Below, piece by piece: positions 13,240 through 26,438 of a stretch of DNA of 64,000 nt. The translations under genes and the position numbers were made by a program. The notes beneath the pieces were generated by a model. That model saw nothing but the letters and a program-made list of their open reading frames with translations. It ran no database searches and was not told where the DNA came from. Source of the DNA: Gnetum montanum (Eukaryota; Streptophyta; Gnetopsida; Gnetales; Gnetaceae); NCBI GenBank assembly GCA_015680685.1, contig MNCI01022355.1, positions 768,606 to 832,605 of the forward strand, written 5' to 3'. The number at the start of each line of letters is the position of its first letter. Positions within the stretch are counted from its first letter, which is position 1.

Positions 13240-13530
13240 GCAATGTAAGTATCCATAGTCCACTATGACTATAAACTAACAACCATAGTTTTCCATGACT
13301 ATAAACTGGTACAAATAGTCCTCCATAACTATAAACGGGCATAGAATATCTGCTATGATGTTAGACTAGCACAAATGGTCTGCTACAACCTTAAACTAGC
13401 CTATCCACCAACCACTACGATGATAAACTAGCATAGCGGTCTGCTAGGACCTTAAACTAGCACAGTGGTCTATTGGGACCTTAAACTAGTACATCAGAAG
13501 ATCTACCAGGACCTTAAACTAGGTTCATGG
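13240..13530 (+). repeat. Spacer repeats after Tat-1 pol
   Basis: About nine imperfect copies of a unit of 30-40 bases, such as GGTCTGCTAGGACCTTAAACTAGCACA, with older copies reading TCCACTATGACTATAAACTA. Same place and related core as 45895-46290 in Tat-2. Confidence 0.85.
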
Positions 13531-14915
13531 CACAACGTTCCTAGCTCACAATCTGTGACCATTCAAATAAGTAAGTATGCATAGTGCCGACATGGGGTGG
13601 AGGGCTGCAGTTCCAAAATGTAGTTCATGATGTCAAGAAAGCACCCTCTGGAATGAATGTGATGCCACTACCCCTATCATCTTGTTGATCCTCTAGAGAT
13701 TTCATTTGACATCTTGCTAACCTTCTATAGCTACTACTATCATGGCCCATTTCCCTGGTAGTAGCTTCCATTGTCAGCACCTACTGCTGAAGCCCCAGCA
13801 CTATTGTGATCCAACCAAAAAGTTGCTACCCTCTAGCCCCCACCATCGCTCAAGCTCAAAAGACGTTTAGTTACTAGGCCTCTCACCTTACAACTAAACT
13901 ACATGATGTTTGCCTTGGGTGGGGACTCTTAAGCACTCGCATCATTGTAACTCCTAGCCCCCTCGATGTCGACCCCTTCAGCCTGCCACTATTAGAGCCA
14001 TTGCTGGTCTTTTTGCTTTAGACATCGCATGCCTTAGCAACAGTTCTTTTCACTTCAATTATGTCTAGAGTAAGTAAGACCTTTGCCTAACTACATTTCA
14101 TGGTTACATTTCTCTAGTTTGCTTTCTAGTGCATTTGCAGGATACAAGCGAAGATGACGTCAGTCAGAGATGCATTTCGCTAGGAGGATAGGACACCATA
14201 TCATTCCAAGGTGACCGCTTTGACTAGCTGAGCTACTTGGGAGTTTACATCTTGTCCTTCCCCTTAACCTTCGTCATCTTATTTCTTAAACTCATAGTTT
14301 CCCTATTCACATCTCTTTTACAAGATTTCTTGATGCGTGTAAAGCCCTCCCATATGCTCAACCACAAAGCCCATGATGCATGGAACGTAACTCACCAAAT
14401 GGGAAGCATCTATAGGTAGGTTAGAGTCCCACATGGATGTAATGCATCTCATCCAAGGGAGGAAACACCTGTCCTACAATAACAAGGTTGTTTGCAAATG
14501 ATTATGGCTAAATAGTAGAAGAAAAATGCAAAAGCATAATAGATCTCAAAAAATAAAAAAAGAAAAAAAAAAGAGCAAAAAAAGGAAAAAAAAGAAGAGC
14601 GTGTGCCCAAAGCAAATGGCACACTAGCTGTTTTGTAGTGACCCTCTCCATGCACTCTAACGAGAGGTTAGAAGCTAGCTAAAGAAAGATGTTTATACAT
14701 GCTAATTCTTTCATAAGCTTTCATTTCATCTTTCCTTTGTTTGAACCTATTCCTCAAGTCCATCCTTTCCCCTTTCCCCTATGAAACTATCCTCTTACTT
14801 CCAAGCATAGAAAAGTGACATCTGAGCAACCACTAGAGAGTGATGTTGGTAACTTATTCTTCATGGTGTTTCATATTCTTTGTCGACGTCTATCAAGCAG
14901 ATCCTCTAGATGTTG
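13531..14915. other. Non-coding 3' region of Tat-1
   Basis: No coding similarity is visible. It corresponds to 46291-47321 of Tat-2. It includes an A/G-only-like tract at about 14545-14600. Small ORFs here have no support. Confidence 0.6.
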
Positions 14916-14929
14916 ACAAAGAGGGGCCA
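14916..14929 (+). promoter_or_regulatory. Polypurine tract of Tat-1
   Basis: ACAAAGAGGGGCCA directly before the 3' LTR; identical to the tract at 47322-47335 in Tat-2. Primes plus-strand DNA synthesis in this class of element. Confidence 0.8.
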
Positions 14930-14930
14930 A

Positions 14931-16727
14931 TAAAGCACCATAAAATTTTAGGACCCTCATGCCTCAGCAGGGTCTTGGAATTTATGCAAGGGCTTACACA
15001 AGTGCAGCATCATGATAGTTCAGTAGGAAAATGTAGGCACTGAGGTTGTAAGGGCCAATCCAACAAGTTTTCTATCTCTAGAGCTGACAAGCCTAATGGA
15101 CTCTCTAGCCTACCCACCTGGACAGTTGACCCAACTGACAATCTACTCAGAAACTATGTTGGGAGTTGCTAAAAGTGTTTGGGATGAGCAAAGCAGTTTG
15201 ACAATTTTTCTAGTAAAGGAGTCTACTATGCTATGTAGTGTAGCAAGCCTCAAAAAATAGTTGCTCAAGCATCCAAGTGCGAATTTACAGAATAATTGCA
15301 AAACAAGTCAAGATTTAGTCAACACAAGGTGCTATGCTATCCTACGCTATGTAGCGTATCACAATGTAGCAAAGGTGAAGCAAAAATGCCTATCTAGCCA
15401 AGTGATTCTAATAAGAAAGTTGCACTCGACAACACTTCAACCTCCAAAATCGGTTGCCCCACTTAGCCCCCAGGCCTTGAGCAAATAGTTTCTTGCTAGA
15501 AAATGGCAGATTGAAGAAAGTAGCATAGCACAATTAGCAACAATGCAAAAGCAACAAGTGTTTCAAACATAAGTTCAGCGAGTTCAAAGGCTTCCCAACA
15601 TAAAGGAAAAAAGTTGTAGTTGTTAGCATGTCTAAGCCTTAGAAAAATGCTTTTAGCTCTAACACAAGTTTCAGTTAAGACTAGTGGCTACACTATGCTA
15701 CGCTATGTAGCATAGCACAACATAACAAGCAACCACTTACATTACACCAATGTACTCAACAGCATGAGTAACACAACACTAGTATGGAAGCATCAAGGCA
15801 TCTTTGGGAAACTCTAGAACTTGTTGACAATAATCTTCCTCACTATAGCATCTCCTTGGCAGAATCAGCAATGTTACTTCATTTGGTTTACCCCCTGGTT
15901 TACTCCAAAAACATTGTTCCTACTCTTGACCTTGCTTGTAAGAGCAGGGAAGACATAGTCCTAGAGTGTAAGCTCCATTTTTTCTTGTGTTGTTAGCACA
16001 TTGGATCTTGACACATGCAGTTTTGGTAGTATAGTCATAGCATAGCCAAGTTCATGTCTCTCATTGTGCACCTACATGATACAAACATGACAACACCTTG
16101 TGGGGTCTAGGACATGTGGCATCTAGACCACATTCCTTGCCTACTCTTAGCCCTATAAATACCTTGGCAAACAATGCTCAAAGGGTTGGCTTTCTACTTA
16201 AAGAGTAGGCAATTTTACATTGACAAGAGTAGTTGGCTTGTTGGCTTTTTGCATTGGCTGATTGGCTTCTTAGCAAATACAGTTGGCTTCTTACTATAAT
16301 TGGCTTATAGAAGGCATAATTTGCATTTTCTTGAGCATTCTAGTTACCTTTGAGTTCTCTGTGTGTCTTTGGTGTTGCATAACCTATTGTACACCTTTCA
16401 AACAAGGCAAAAAATCAAATATGCAAGCTTGGGGTGGTGCCTTTTCTCACCTAAGTTTGTTCTACTATTTCTTTACTATTATCATTGTATTGCACTATTT
16501 TCTCCATTTTGCATTTATTGATCATCAATTTACTTGCATGTCTCACCTTCGAAACAATGTTTACATAAGGTTAAGATACACTAATTAAGTCCTTGTCTGA
16601 TTGACTAGACCATTCAGGATGCCCCATTTCCATTTTACCCTAGCATCGCCCTTGCATGGATTTAGGGTTAAATTGTTCACCCAGCAACCTCTCAATGTTC
16701 CAGCTACTAACATTTTCGGTCACTACA
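14931..16727 (+). repeat. 3' LTR of Tat-1
   Basis: About 1.8 kb, starting TAAAGCACCATAAAATTTTAG, a decayed form of the Tat-2 start TGAAACACCGTGAAAATTA, and ending ...CACTACA. U3 holds TACGCTATGTAGCGTA-type palindromes (15225-15370, 15685-15725). A TATA box (TATAAAT) lies at 16154-16160, giving the promoter. It is longer than the Tat-2 LTRs (about 1.4 kb). Confidence 0.85.
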
Positions 16728-17472
16728 CATGGGTCTAAGCACTTTTCCTTGTTGTGATTGTTCAGTTGGTACTTCTTCTTCTAGAATATGTCATATAGAT
16801 TCTACTTCAGGTTCCTCACGAAGAGGCCTCATTGCATGGGTCACCTCTAATAGTTCTTGGCCTTATTCTTGTTGGCCCCTTCTAGCTCTAGGCCACTTCT
16901 CCCATGGTTGCAAGGGTTCTCCTTCCTATAGATGTTTTTGTTTGGGTGTCATTTGTAATAATAATAAGACCATGCATTAGTAATCATTGTGTAACCTTAA
17001 AACAATTGGGATGCCTTAACTCTCAAGGTTTGCTACACTTGGCTAAGTTGTGATTATGGTTGATTTAATTAATCCAATTGTCATTTTGCTTATGTATTAT
17101 CATTAATAAATCATCTTGGGGATTGTTGGAAGGATTAACTTGTTAAAAATTTGATGTTTATATGTGGTTAAGGTTATTAATCCTTGGGGGAGTCAGGAAA
17201 ATTTCCAAAATATTTCATTGATTTTTTATTGGAAACCTTAAGGCTTGCAACCCCCACAATAAAGATCTTACCTCTAGAAAGCATAGGATCAAAAAACAAA
17301 GTGATTTGGATAAATGATTAGGAAGATATAAGCTTTGGAAGGTTTTGGGCTTTGAAAAATTTCACAAATTTTGCTTGTGTTATGAGCAAATGATGAAAAA
17401 TTGGAAAGTGTTTGGTGGTATATATAGGGTTTTTGCATGAATCGATGGGGCCTAGTCAACTAGGCCTCATCA
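16728..17472 (-). repeat. Possible diverged LTR remnant at the left end of Ath-1
   Basis: On the minus strand there is a TATA-like CTATATATACC (near 17432-17442), and AATAAAGATCT lies at 17261-17271, a string also found in the other Athila LTRs of this window. The stretch near 17440-17472 shares GATGGGGCC and TAGGCCTCATCAA with the right LTR. The rest does not align by eye, so this could be an LTR of another subfamily. No gene is seen here. Confidence 0.35.
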
Positions 17473-19255
17473 ACTAGAGTGGATGCATTGATGGGACCTC
17501 AACAATGCAATTGTTGATCACCATAGTCAAACTTACAAAATAGGAAGAATTTTTGAGTGAAATTGGTATAAAATGAAAGCTCAAAAGTCCAAGAATAGTA
17601 TGAAAACATGAAAAGAGGATGTTGAAGTTCCTAAATTTGGAAAAATGGAGAAAAATTGATGTAGTGGATGAATGAAATGAAAGATTTAAGCAGCATTGAG
17701 CAATGTACTCAATGGAAAATGTGAAAGGTAGGATTGTAGTGATGTCAAAGGTAAGGAATCTTAACTAACCAAGCCAAAAGCTATGCAAGTAAATCCTCCC
17801 CATAGTAGGCTCATGCCCCTTTTTCCATTGCATAACTTCAACCAAGGAGTTTGCGAGCCCCATAGTTAATTTAATGATCATGAAAAGTTAAGGACCAACC
17901 TAAAAGAATCTACTCAAGAATCCCAACACATTAGACCAAGACATAGAGCATAACATAGAACTCGGTAGTGAAGTAAATTATGGATGCATGGATGGATGAT
18001 AGAGAAGGTGGAATAGAGTTTCAAATTGAGGTCATAAAAAGTCCCTTGTGGAATTTGTGTTTAAAATGATCTGAGAAGCTCCATCCTCAGTCAAGACCAA
18101 AACCATCCACTTTTAGTAACTTCACATCACCACTCAAAAATCAATCCACCCACTCAAGACACAAGAATTCCTCCAGAAAACAACCCTGATTCCACAACGA
18201 GAAGGAAAGAAAAGTAGGAAGTGAGAGAGAGGGCCTTATTTAGAGGAAACCTTCAAGCATAGGTGCATGCTATTCGAGTCCCATAACTAATGCTTGTAGC
18301 TCATTTATTTATCCAACAGATGTGCTTTGAATTCCCATTGATAATTTTTTTTAATTTTAATTTTAATTTTTTTTCTTTTTTAAAATGAAAACCAAACCAT
18401 GCAAGGACTTATTCATGTTGAAGAGGTGTGCTTTCAATTCCCATCATTTTTAAAAAAATAGGAACCACACCATGTAATGACATTATTTGAGTTCCTATTA
18501 GAGGTTGGTGTGGAACAATAAGAAGTCTATGAAAAACACTCAAATGCTCAAGCAAGTAGAAGAGTACAAAGAGTATTGAGTCCCCTTGAAGTCACACCCT
18601 TTACAAACCTTTCAATCCTTCCTAATTCCGAAACTACCAAGGTCATCCATTAATTAAAAATTTCTTTACTGAAATGAACCTCAAATTCCAAAAATAAGTA
18701 AAATCATAGAGTTTATTGGATGGGTAGATCATGTAGACTCATTTCCTATTCCATGAAAAATAAACGATGTCAAAGTCATCAGACATTAGAATTCAAAAAT
18801 AGAAACTAGACATCGACAATCACAACATTAAGCACAAACCATCATTAGTAAATAGCAATAGTGGCACTATGTTGTGTGACAATAAAGCACTCTTTATTAG
18901 CAAAAATGAGAAAATATCTCACTTGAATAAAACAAAACAAAGTAAAATATATAAGAAAGTGTAAAATAGTCAAGAAGGTTCAAAGGTACTAAAGATGGTG
19001 TAAAATTAGAAAAATTTGAAAAATCAAGAATTTATAAAATACATAATTTGTAAAAATAAAAAATGTGAAAAATAAAAAGATAGAAAAATAAAGAAGACAT
19101 ATTGATGATTAGCACAAATGGCCATCTCTCCCATGATTGAGTTGGAAGGAGGAGATTTGAAAGATAGAATGTGGTTGTCCATGTGTTGAGGCATTAGTTA
19201 CACTAGCTTGTCTTAGTTCTAGGAAAAGCTTTACTTGTTGGATATTGACCAACTA
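17473..19255 (-). other. Long 3' non-coding region of Ath-1
   Basis: AT-rich and without ORFs. Several blocks match the corresponding region of Ath-2 (29853-32040): for example ATCCTCCCCATAGTAGGCTCATGCCC at 17793 against the same block near 30637, and GGCCATCTCTCCCATGA at 19119 against 31880. Long regions of this kind between integrase and 3' LTR are usual in Athila elements. Confidence 0.65.
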
Positions 19256-22070
19256 CTTTTTGTTTGGGTTTTTAGGTTTGCAGATTATCATGGATCTAGA
19301 GGAAAAGGTTTGATCAATTACATAAGATCCCTCCCACAATTTTTGGAATTTTGTCTTTTGGGGTACATGTGTAGGGTTCTAGTAGAGAACCTTATCTTCT
19401 AGTTGTAGTTTTACTTTCCTTATTTTGAGGTCATGACATTGCTTGTTGAATGCCTTATTCACCTCATTCAAGGATGGGGTCACTAATTGATTTTCATCTA
19501 GCATGTTTAGGTTGATTAATCGTTCTTTCTATGCTAGACTTAGGTCAAGATTTAGATCATAGGCTATTGATAGTGTGTGAAGTTCGAATTGAATCAGGAG
19601 CATTGAAATTTTTCTGTATACTATCTCATAGAGAGAATAGCCAACAGGAAGTTTCCAAATTGAATGATAAGCCTAAAGAGCATCATTAAACTTCGTACTC
19701 CAATCCTTCCCATGTTTACTAATGGTTCACATTAGTATTTTTGTAATCTCCCAATTGGTTACCTGTACTTGACCATTAGCTTGGAGGTGGTAAGGAGTTG
19801 TTAATTTATGTTCTAGCCCCAAGAATTACATTAATTTTCTAAAGGTGGCACCTATAAAGTGAGTTTCATTATTAGAAATTAGTGAACATGGCATCCCAAA
19901 CCTATTTATGATATTCAATTGTATAAATTTAGTAGTAGTGGATGATGTATAATCAGTAATAGCTACTTCTTATACCTACTTTATGTAGTATTCAAATGCT
20001 ACTATAATATACGCCTTTCCATTGGACATGGATGTGATGGGACCCATGAAGTCAACACCCCATATGTTAAAAGGTTTAGTGGTTGAATCCACTATTGGGA
20101 CCTTCCATGTGAGCGATCATCCCCCCATCATGTTGACAATGTTCATAAGACTTGATGAACTGATGGGCATCCCTAAAGATTGTAGGCTAATAACATTCTA
20201 CCAAAAGGATTTTTATGGCCATGCATCTCCCTGCATAGTGGCCTCTGTAAGGACCTTTGTGAGCATCCTGGAGAACATGCAGTTGATCCTCATTAGGAAC
20301 ACACCAATGAATCAAGCCATCAACATAGACTTTGTAAAGGTGTTTATTGATTTCCATGAAGTATTTGGCTTGATGAAAAAATTGTTACTTTTTCCTAAAA
20401 TCCAAGTCTTGTGGCATTAAGATATGTGAGGATGCCATTATACCATGTTGCTTTTATAGGCATTTGTTCACTTATTTCTCTTATAAAGAGGAGTTCGTTT
20501 GGAAATTGACCAGAGAGCAGGCTCTCCTCCTCTTTATTATCACATCTTAAGTGAGAGAGGTGGTCAGCGATCACATTCACAATTCCTTTTCAATCTACCA
20601 TAGTGAGATTGAATTCCTATGATATCACAAGCCATTGTATAACATGAGGGCTTACTATTGGCTTGTTTATGAGGAAGCAAATTGCACTGTGGTCTATATG
20701 CACAAATACTTTATAATCAAGCACATAGTGTCTAAAATTTTCTAGTGCATATGCCATTGCCATTAGTTCTTTCTTCATGGTGGTGTAGTTTAACTATGCT
20801 TCCATAATGCTTTGGCTTATGTAGTGGATATAATATGGACATTTCTTATCATCCATTAGCATGAGCACTACGTCCAAAGCATAGTTAGATGCATCTGTCA
20901 TGATATGGAAAGGTCTAGACTAGTCTAGTGCTCATAGGATTGGTGTTTTTATGAGTTTCTCCTTTAACTATTGGAATTTGTGTTCACATTTTTTGGTCCA
21001 GATAAAAGGTGCATCCTTCTTTGTAAGCTATACCAACAACTTTACAATCTTAGAGAAATTCTCTATGAATTTTCGGAAGTAGCTAGCGTATCCAAGAAAT
21101 GAATGAACATCTTTTATAGTCTTTGGTTGGCATGTTATTCCTTGGATGATCCTTATCTTTTCTACGTCTACCTTAATGCCTTTCTATGAAATTCGTTGCC
21201 TTAGCAAAATGCCCTCTTGGATCATGAGATGGCTCTTTTGCTAGTTGAGTCATAGATTTGTCTCTACACATCTCTTTAGTAATTTCTCAAGTTAGTCTAA
21301 GGCTTGATCAAAGGTAGCTTCTTAGGTGGAAAAGTCATCCATGAAGACTTCAACACCACTACTAATTTGTTATTGAAAGATACTAAGGACCAAGTATTGA
21401 AAGGTTGTAGGAGAATTGCATAGGCCAAATGGCATCTTACAATATGCAAAAGTCCCCTAGGAACTTGTGAATGTTGTCTTGGCCTAATCTTTTGATGCAA
21501 TTTGAATTTGGTTATAGCCACTATAACCATCCAGGAAACTATAATAACAATGCCTATATATAGTGTTTAACACTTGATCTACAAATGGCAAAGGAAAGTA
21601 ATCTTTAAATATTGCCATATTCAATAGCCTAAAGTCAATGTAAACCCACCATTTGCATCCTTCTTTGGTATAATTATGAGTGGGCTAACCCACTCACTAT
21701 CCCCAATTGGATAGATGAAACTTGCTTTGAGGAGTTACTCTATTTCCTCTTTGACAATTTGCTTCAATTTGGGATTTAGCTACCTTTGCAAATACCTTCT
21801 AGGCTTCATAGTTGGGTTAATGTAGATGTGATGCTAGCATTTTCTTGGATCGATTCCTATTTGCTTTGGATATGACTAATAAAAAGTTGTTGATCATTTA
21901 TTCATCACTTTCAACAACTTTTCTTTTTGTTCAGGAGCAAGTTTGGCATTAATGATGACTAGTTTACCATTCTTTAAAAATGCATACTTCATACTGGCTG
22001 GTAAAGCTTTTAGCTCTAAGGGCTTCTACTTGAAGTGATTAGGGATTTCAAACTCTCCCCAATAGGTATC
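19256..22070 (-). pseudogene. pol: pol of Ath-1: RT, RNase H, integrase (degenerate)
   Basis: Read on the minus strand. RT begins near 22070 and has SEWVSPLIIIPKK, GYNQIQI, MPFGLCNSPTTFQ and the catalytic VFMDDF (near 21330). RNase H follows (HIMTDASNYALD, LNYTTMKKELMAM) to about 20540. A readable piece with NVIADHLSHLRCD lies at 20580-20395. Integrase covers about 20390-19260 with NIWGVDFMGPI (near 20050) and the ANGQVQ block holding the last catalytic residue. The sequence is of Athila type. Stops are frequent, so the gene is dead. Confidence 0.8.
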
Positions 22071-22299
22071 ATCATCTTCATCGAAGAGTTAGGAATGAAC
22101 TTATTTAATTTTGTCCATGCTTTCAACATATGCACATGTTAGTATCTCAGTTGGCTCCACATATTGTGTTGCTATCTAAATTAGCTATTAGCCACTGGCT
22201 GCCCTAGTGCTTTGTGACTACTATGTATAGATACCTTTGAATGTTAATTTCTTGTGCACCCTAATTGCATACCATAATGTAGGTACTCTTGATTGATCA

Positions 22300-25120
22300 A
22301 ATATTTTACATGCAATTGCACGTATTATCACTATATGTGATGCATGGAATATGCTTCTTCTTAATTTTTCCTAGCTCATTTTCTTTGGATATTTCTAAAG
22401 ATAGGTCCCTTATGCCCATTCGCGCATCAATCATGCTTAACCAAGACCTTTCCATAATGATGGGAAAGTCACTTTTGTAGTTGTCCACCTTGATTACTAG
22501 AAAATCAATAGGATAAGACCACCGAAAAACTGTGGTTACAATGTCCTTTACTAGTTCCAAAGGGATAGTAATCGACTAATCTACTAATTCTAGATGAATG
22601 TTGCTCTTCTTAAGAGGTGGTAGGTTCTAGGCCTTGTACATGTCATGAGAGATGAGATTAAGTGCAAAACTAGAGTCAAGGAGAGCTTTGCATGACTCAT
22701 GTCTAGCAATCTATAGATAAATGAGTGGACTTCCAAGATCAGAACTTTTCGTAGAAAGATTACTAGCCTTAATCCAGTTAGCAATAGCATGTGTTAGGAT
22801 TATAGTACAGATCCTAGGTGGCAGTTGGTTTGAAGGACACTTGAAGGTATTTGATGCAGAGGATGAGGGTGCTGAAGATGTAGGATGATCAGAAAAAGTA
22901 AGTTGTGATGGCTAGAGAGGACTGTTGGGTTGGAAGAAAGGTCTTTTCATTGATTGACTGTTTACACCACTTGGTTGAAAAAATAGTTGTAAGTGTACAA
23001 CCTTGGTAGAATTTCATTGTTGTGGCTATGGAGGAATATCACCCTACATGGATGGAGTAGGAGGTAACTGGGTTGAAGGTGGAGGTGTATGTACAAAGGG
23101 ATGTTGAGGATGATAAGGATATGGATATGGGTTTTTTTCCTCAAGTAGATGGTGCATGTGTTCACTGATACTCTGGAGGGTAATAGTGATGCTGGAATGA
23201 TGTATGACTTGTAGAGCTTCTAGGGGAAATGGGCTATTAAACATAGTACCCATATGGATCTAGTTGCCTATAGGGGTACTGTTGCTTGGGTGGTGGCATT
23301 CCCCATGACTATGGTTCATACTACTATTGGTATTGTTCATAAGGTTGTGGAGGAGTTCCACTTGGGTGGTAAGCTTGTTGTTGCTAGTGAAACTATCTTG
23401 AACTGTGTTGAGGGTAAGATAATCATCTTAGAGCTTACCTACGTGCTAGGCAAGGATTCAATGCATACATTCCAAACTCTTATAAGTTTGACACCATAGG
23501 GAAACATCCCTTTGGATGTTCATATTGGCATATGTCACATTTAGTTTCATCATTAGAGTCAAACTCCACAGCTTCCTCTACTGTAGCATCTTTTCCCTTA
23601 CCTCCTTGGTAGGCACGTTCAACTTCTTTTTACCTCTTGTGATTATGATCACTATTTTGCTCTTTGGATTCTTCAAAAATCTTCAAAGTGGTTTAAAACT
23701 TTTCATCCAAATAATCCCATAACTTGTCAACCTTGGTTGAAATATCAAAAATAGATTTGTGGATGGGTAAGTTTTTTCTATTCACCACCTCATTAAGTGG
23801 TGACTCCTCATCACAAAATCAAACCTTGTTTTCTGATGGACGGGTCCCTATTATACTCTTTAGTACTTTCCCTTTTTACTAGCTCATCTTCTTCTTTTAC
23901 TACTTGCTCAATTAGCCTTTGGATTTGATGAGCTCTTAGTTTGGACAATCTTCCTTGGGCATACACCCCACAGGTTCTTCTTGTTTTTGCTTTGGGCCCA
24001 TTTATGATGTGACAAATTTGTTTTCTCTAAGAATAACCATGGCCAGGGCATAAGTGTAAGAGTGAATAGTATCAATCCATGGTGGCATTCAAGGGTTCAT
24101 GTGCTCCTTGTGTTTAGCCTTGGATTTACCTTCTCAGATTAGACACTAGAGTATGTCTAACATTTGTCATTGAATAACTCTAACATAGTACTCAATCTAT
24201 GGATAGACTCTGGTTCCAATGATAGGTACCAACTTTCAGCTTCTTTAATGAGTATCCTTGGGAAATGTTTGAGTTTTTTCCATTCATTCTCTATATTCTA
24301 TAGGGAACAAGCATCAGGAAAAGCTTGTAGATGCATTTGTGAATAAGAGTTGTATCCCCCCTCAAATCTTAGGATATTATTCATGTTTAGGTACTTGATC
24401 TAACTATCCTTCATATGCCTGGTTGGAATTTTAACTACCTCTACAATATTGAGAATACTTTGAGTCACCAATAGAGGTTCTTCATCATCATTGTATTTAT
24501 GATGTTGATGATGGTTTTGGCCACCCCTTCGATTTTGGTGGCCTTCACGATCATTGTTGTTTCACTAATTACCTTCATCACAATTATTTTGATGGTGGCT
24601 TCCATGTGAACTGTTAGATGAAGAGGAATGTTTAGGATTGGATGAAGAGGAAGGTGGAGTGCCATTGCAACTGTGGTGCTTGCCATCGCCACTGTGATGT
24701 CTGCCACCACTCTTATGCTTATTATGACCATCATCCTTAGATTCCTTGCTATTGTGGTGCTTACCTGAGTCCCTACCTTCGCTGTCACTTTTTCCTGAAA
24801 TCCAATTTATGAATAGTGGATTATAGGTTCAAGTTCACACCCTCATCACCAGTATCAAGGGGTGGGGAATATTCATGTTGAGAACCTCTAGTAGGAGGAT
24901 CCTCATTGTCATCTTGATTTAGTAGAAATAAGGTGTTGGTGTAATGTTTCCCATTTGTAGCTTCATGGAGTTTCTCCTAACATCAATCTCATTTGTGTTG
25001 TGTTTCATGGAAATAATAGTTTTGAGTGTCATATCCATCCACACCGTATTGTTCATGAAGATCTACTATGCCTAATTTCTTAAGGGTTTTGAATAGCATT
25101 CTAGGAACATATCGATCAAG
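22300..25120 (-). pseudogene. gag: gag-protease of Ath-1 (degenerate)
   Basis: The minus-strand frame resembles the gag of Ath-2 and Ath-3. The capsid region spans about 24450-23900. A zinc knuckle CDICQYEHPKGC lies near 23530, matching CEICHYDHPKGC in Ath-2. The protease is at about 22790-22306, with the active-site region ALLDSSFALNLIS (DSS in place of DSG/DTG) and IIMERSWLSMIDARMGIRDLS near the end. Small plus-strand ORFs in this stretch are shadows. Stops and frameshifts interrupt it throughout. Confidence 0.75.
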
Positions 25121-25419
25121 GGGCAAGAGGACACTGCCCTTCATATCATGCCATTGCAGCTGTTCACCTTGATGTAGGATGAAGGTGAAGTTTGGTACAA
25201 ACTCATTTGGATGAGTGTATATTACCTTGCATTCTTATGGAACTGGTGGCTTGGTATCTTTCGGCTTACCATAAGAAGAAGATATTTTGCAAAACAAAAT
25301 AAAATTGTTAGTGTGCTTTTATAATTTTTATGTATAGTGGAAATGATATGCACCTTGAGGTTTGTATAATGATATTAATGGTATTCACTTAAACCTAAAT
25401 AGCACATGTTCCATAAATA

Positions 25420-25440
25420 AAGTCTCCAATAATGATGCCG
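25420..25440 (-). promoter_or_regulatory. Degenerate primer-binding site of Ath-1
   Basis: The minus strand reads TCGGCATCATTATTGGAGAC next to the LTR, a decayed form of the tRNA-Asp-type site found intact in Ath-2 at 51521-51540. Confidence 0.6.
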
Positions 25441-25441
25441 A

Positions 25442-26438
25442 TGATGAGTGGAAAGGTACCCCTACATCTAACCATACGACTCACAAAGCATTCACATGAA
25501 ATCCAATTGAATTCTATGAACTTTATCATTTCCAGTGTGCTAGCCCTTTAGGAAGTGAATCTAGCCTTAAGGACAATCATTGTCTTTCCAATTACACTTG
25601 TGACATTCATTGGTATGGTTAAGTGTAATCGAGACATTCAAGTTTTATCATTTTTATGTTTTATAGTTGGGTTCTTAAAATGTAGATAAAAGGAATTTGA
25701 TTAACTAATATAAATTAACTAATTAACTAATCATTTAACTAATCCTAACATAAGCATTCATTCCCACTTTCTGTACACATCCTAAACCCACATATCCACT
25801 ACTAAGAGACCAAGTGCTAACTAATCCTAACATAAGCATATGTTCCCACTTTTCGTACACATCCTAAGACCACATATCCACTACTAAGTGACCAAGTGCT
25901 ATGCTACTAGGCATACCAAGTGATAACATTGTTGGGATTACCAAGAAAATACATGTTACACTCAAAGCAGTTGTACTTATGTGTGTAATCTATCTTGCTT
26001 AATTATTTCATTAATGTAATAACCAAAAAATATTTAATAACTAATAGAAAACATTTAATAAATATTAAAAACATGAAATTCATAATTGAAATAGCTAATC
26101 TATCCAAAGTGCTGCAAGGTTTATTAGAAAGCTCATCGTTATTATTGCACACATTGTCATGCTCAAGTACAACAATGTTTGAATAAAGATCTGTACACTC
26201 AGGGAAAAATTCTAACTTTTAAATGGGAAAAAATGTAAGAGCTCTACTGCAACTACAATCTCTACTTTTCATAAATGCAGTTGCAAGCACATATTTATAG
26301 CCAACTATAGACACTATGTTGATGGGGCCACATTGATGCATGATATGATGCATCAAGTAGGCCTCATCAATGAGGCCCAGACAATGAGGTAGTGTCAATG
26401 AGGTTATGTTGACGCAACTAACAAAATACGACTCATCA
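25442..26438 (-). repeat. 5' LTR of Ath-1
   Basis: About 1.0 kb. On the plus strand it begins TGATGAGTGGAAAGGTACCCC and ends ...CTCATCA, the same terminal inverted repeat (TGATGAG/CTCATCA) as the Ath-2 LTRs. Inside is a direct repeat of about 90 bases (CTAATCCTAACATAAGCAT... at 25740 and 25812). A minus-strand TATA lies near 26290 (TATAAATATG). The next five bases are ACAAG; the partner duplication was not found. Confidence 0.75.

Larger units (their letters stand above)
1..16727 (+). mobile_element. Tat-1: decayed Tat-lineage Ty3/gypsy LTR retrotransposon
   Basis: The two LTR ends match each other: 1-459 corresponds to the last part of 14931-16727. The internal region reads in order primer-binding site, gag-protease, an antisense gene, RT-RNaseH-integrase and polypurine tract, colinear with Tat-2 at 32509-48737. 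The 5' LTR start lies outside the window, so its target duplication cannot be checked; the right flank begins CATGG. Dozens of in-frame stops and several frameshifts show an old, dead copy. CpG-containing motifs that are intact in Tat-2 (for example GCGTAG) appear here mostly as GCATAG or GTAGTG, as expected from methylcytosine decay. Confidence 0.9.
16728..26438 (-). mobile_element. Ath-1: decayed Athila-lineage element
   Basis: Reading on the minus strand from right to left: LTR (25442-26438), degenerate primer site, gag, protease, RT-RNaseH, integrase and a long 3' non-coding region. The order and sequence match the other two Athila-like elements in the window. The left LTR is not clearly recognisable: 16728-17472 only weakly resembles the right LTR, and Tat-1 abuts it at 16727. 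The left boundary is therefore uncertain. The right end falls inside the integrase C-terminal region of Ath-3, so Ath-1 is probably an insertion into Ath-3. Confidence 0.65.

Noticed and set aside
16729-16980. 83-codon Ser/Cys-rich frame next to the Tat-1 3' LTR
   Set aside because: No domain or homologue recognised; probably remnant flanking DNA.
23254-23722. Plus-strand frames of 68-81 codons
   Set aside because: They lie opposite the Ath-1 gag; the minus strand carries the zinc knuckle.
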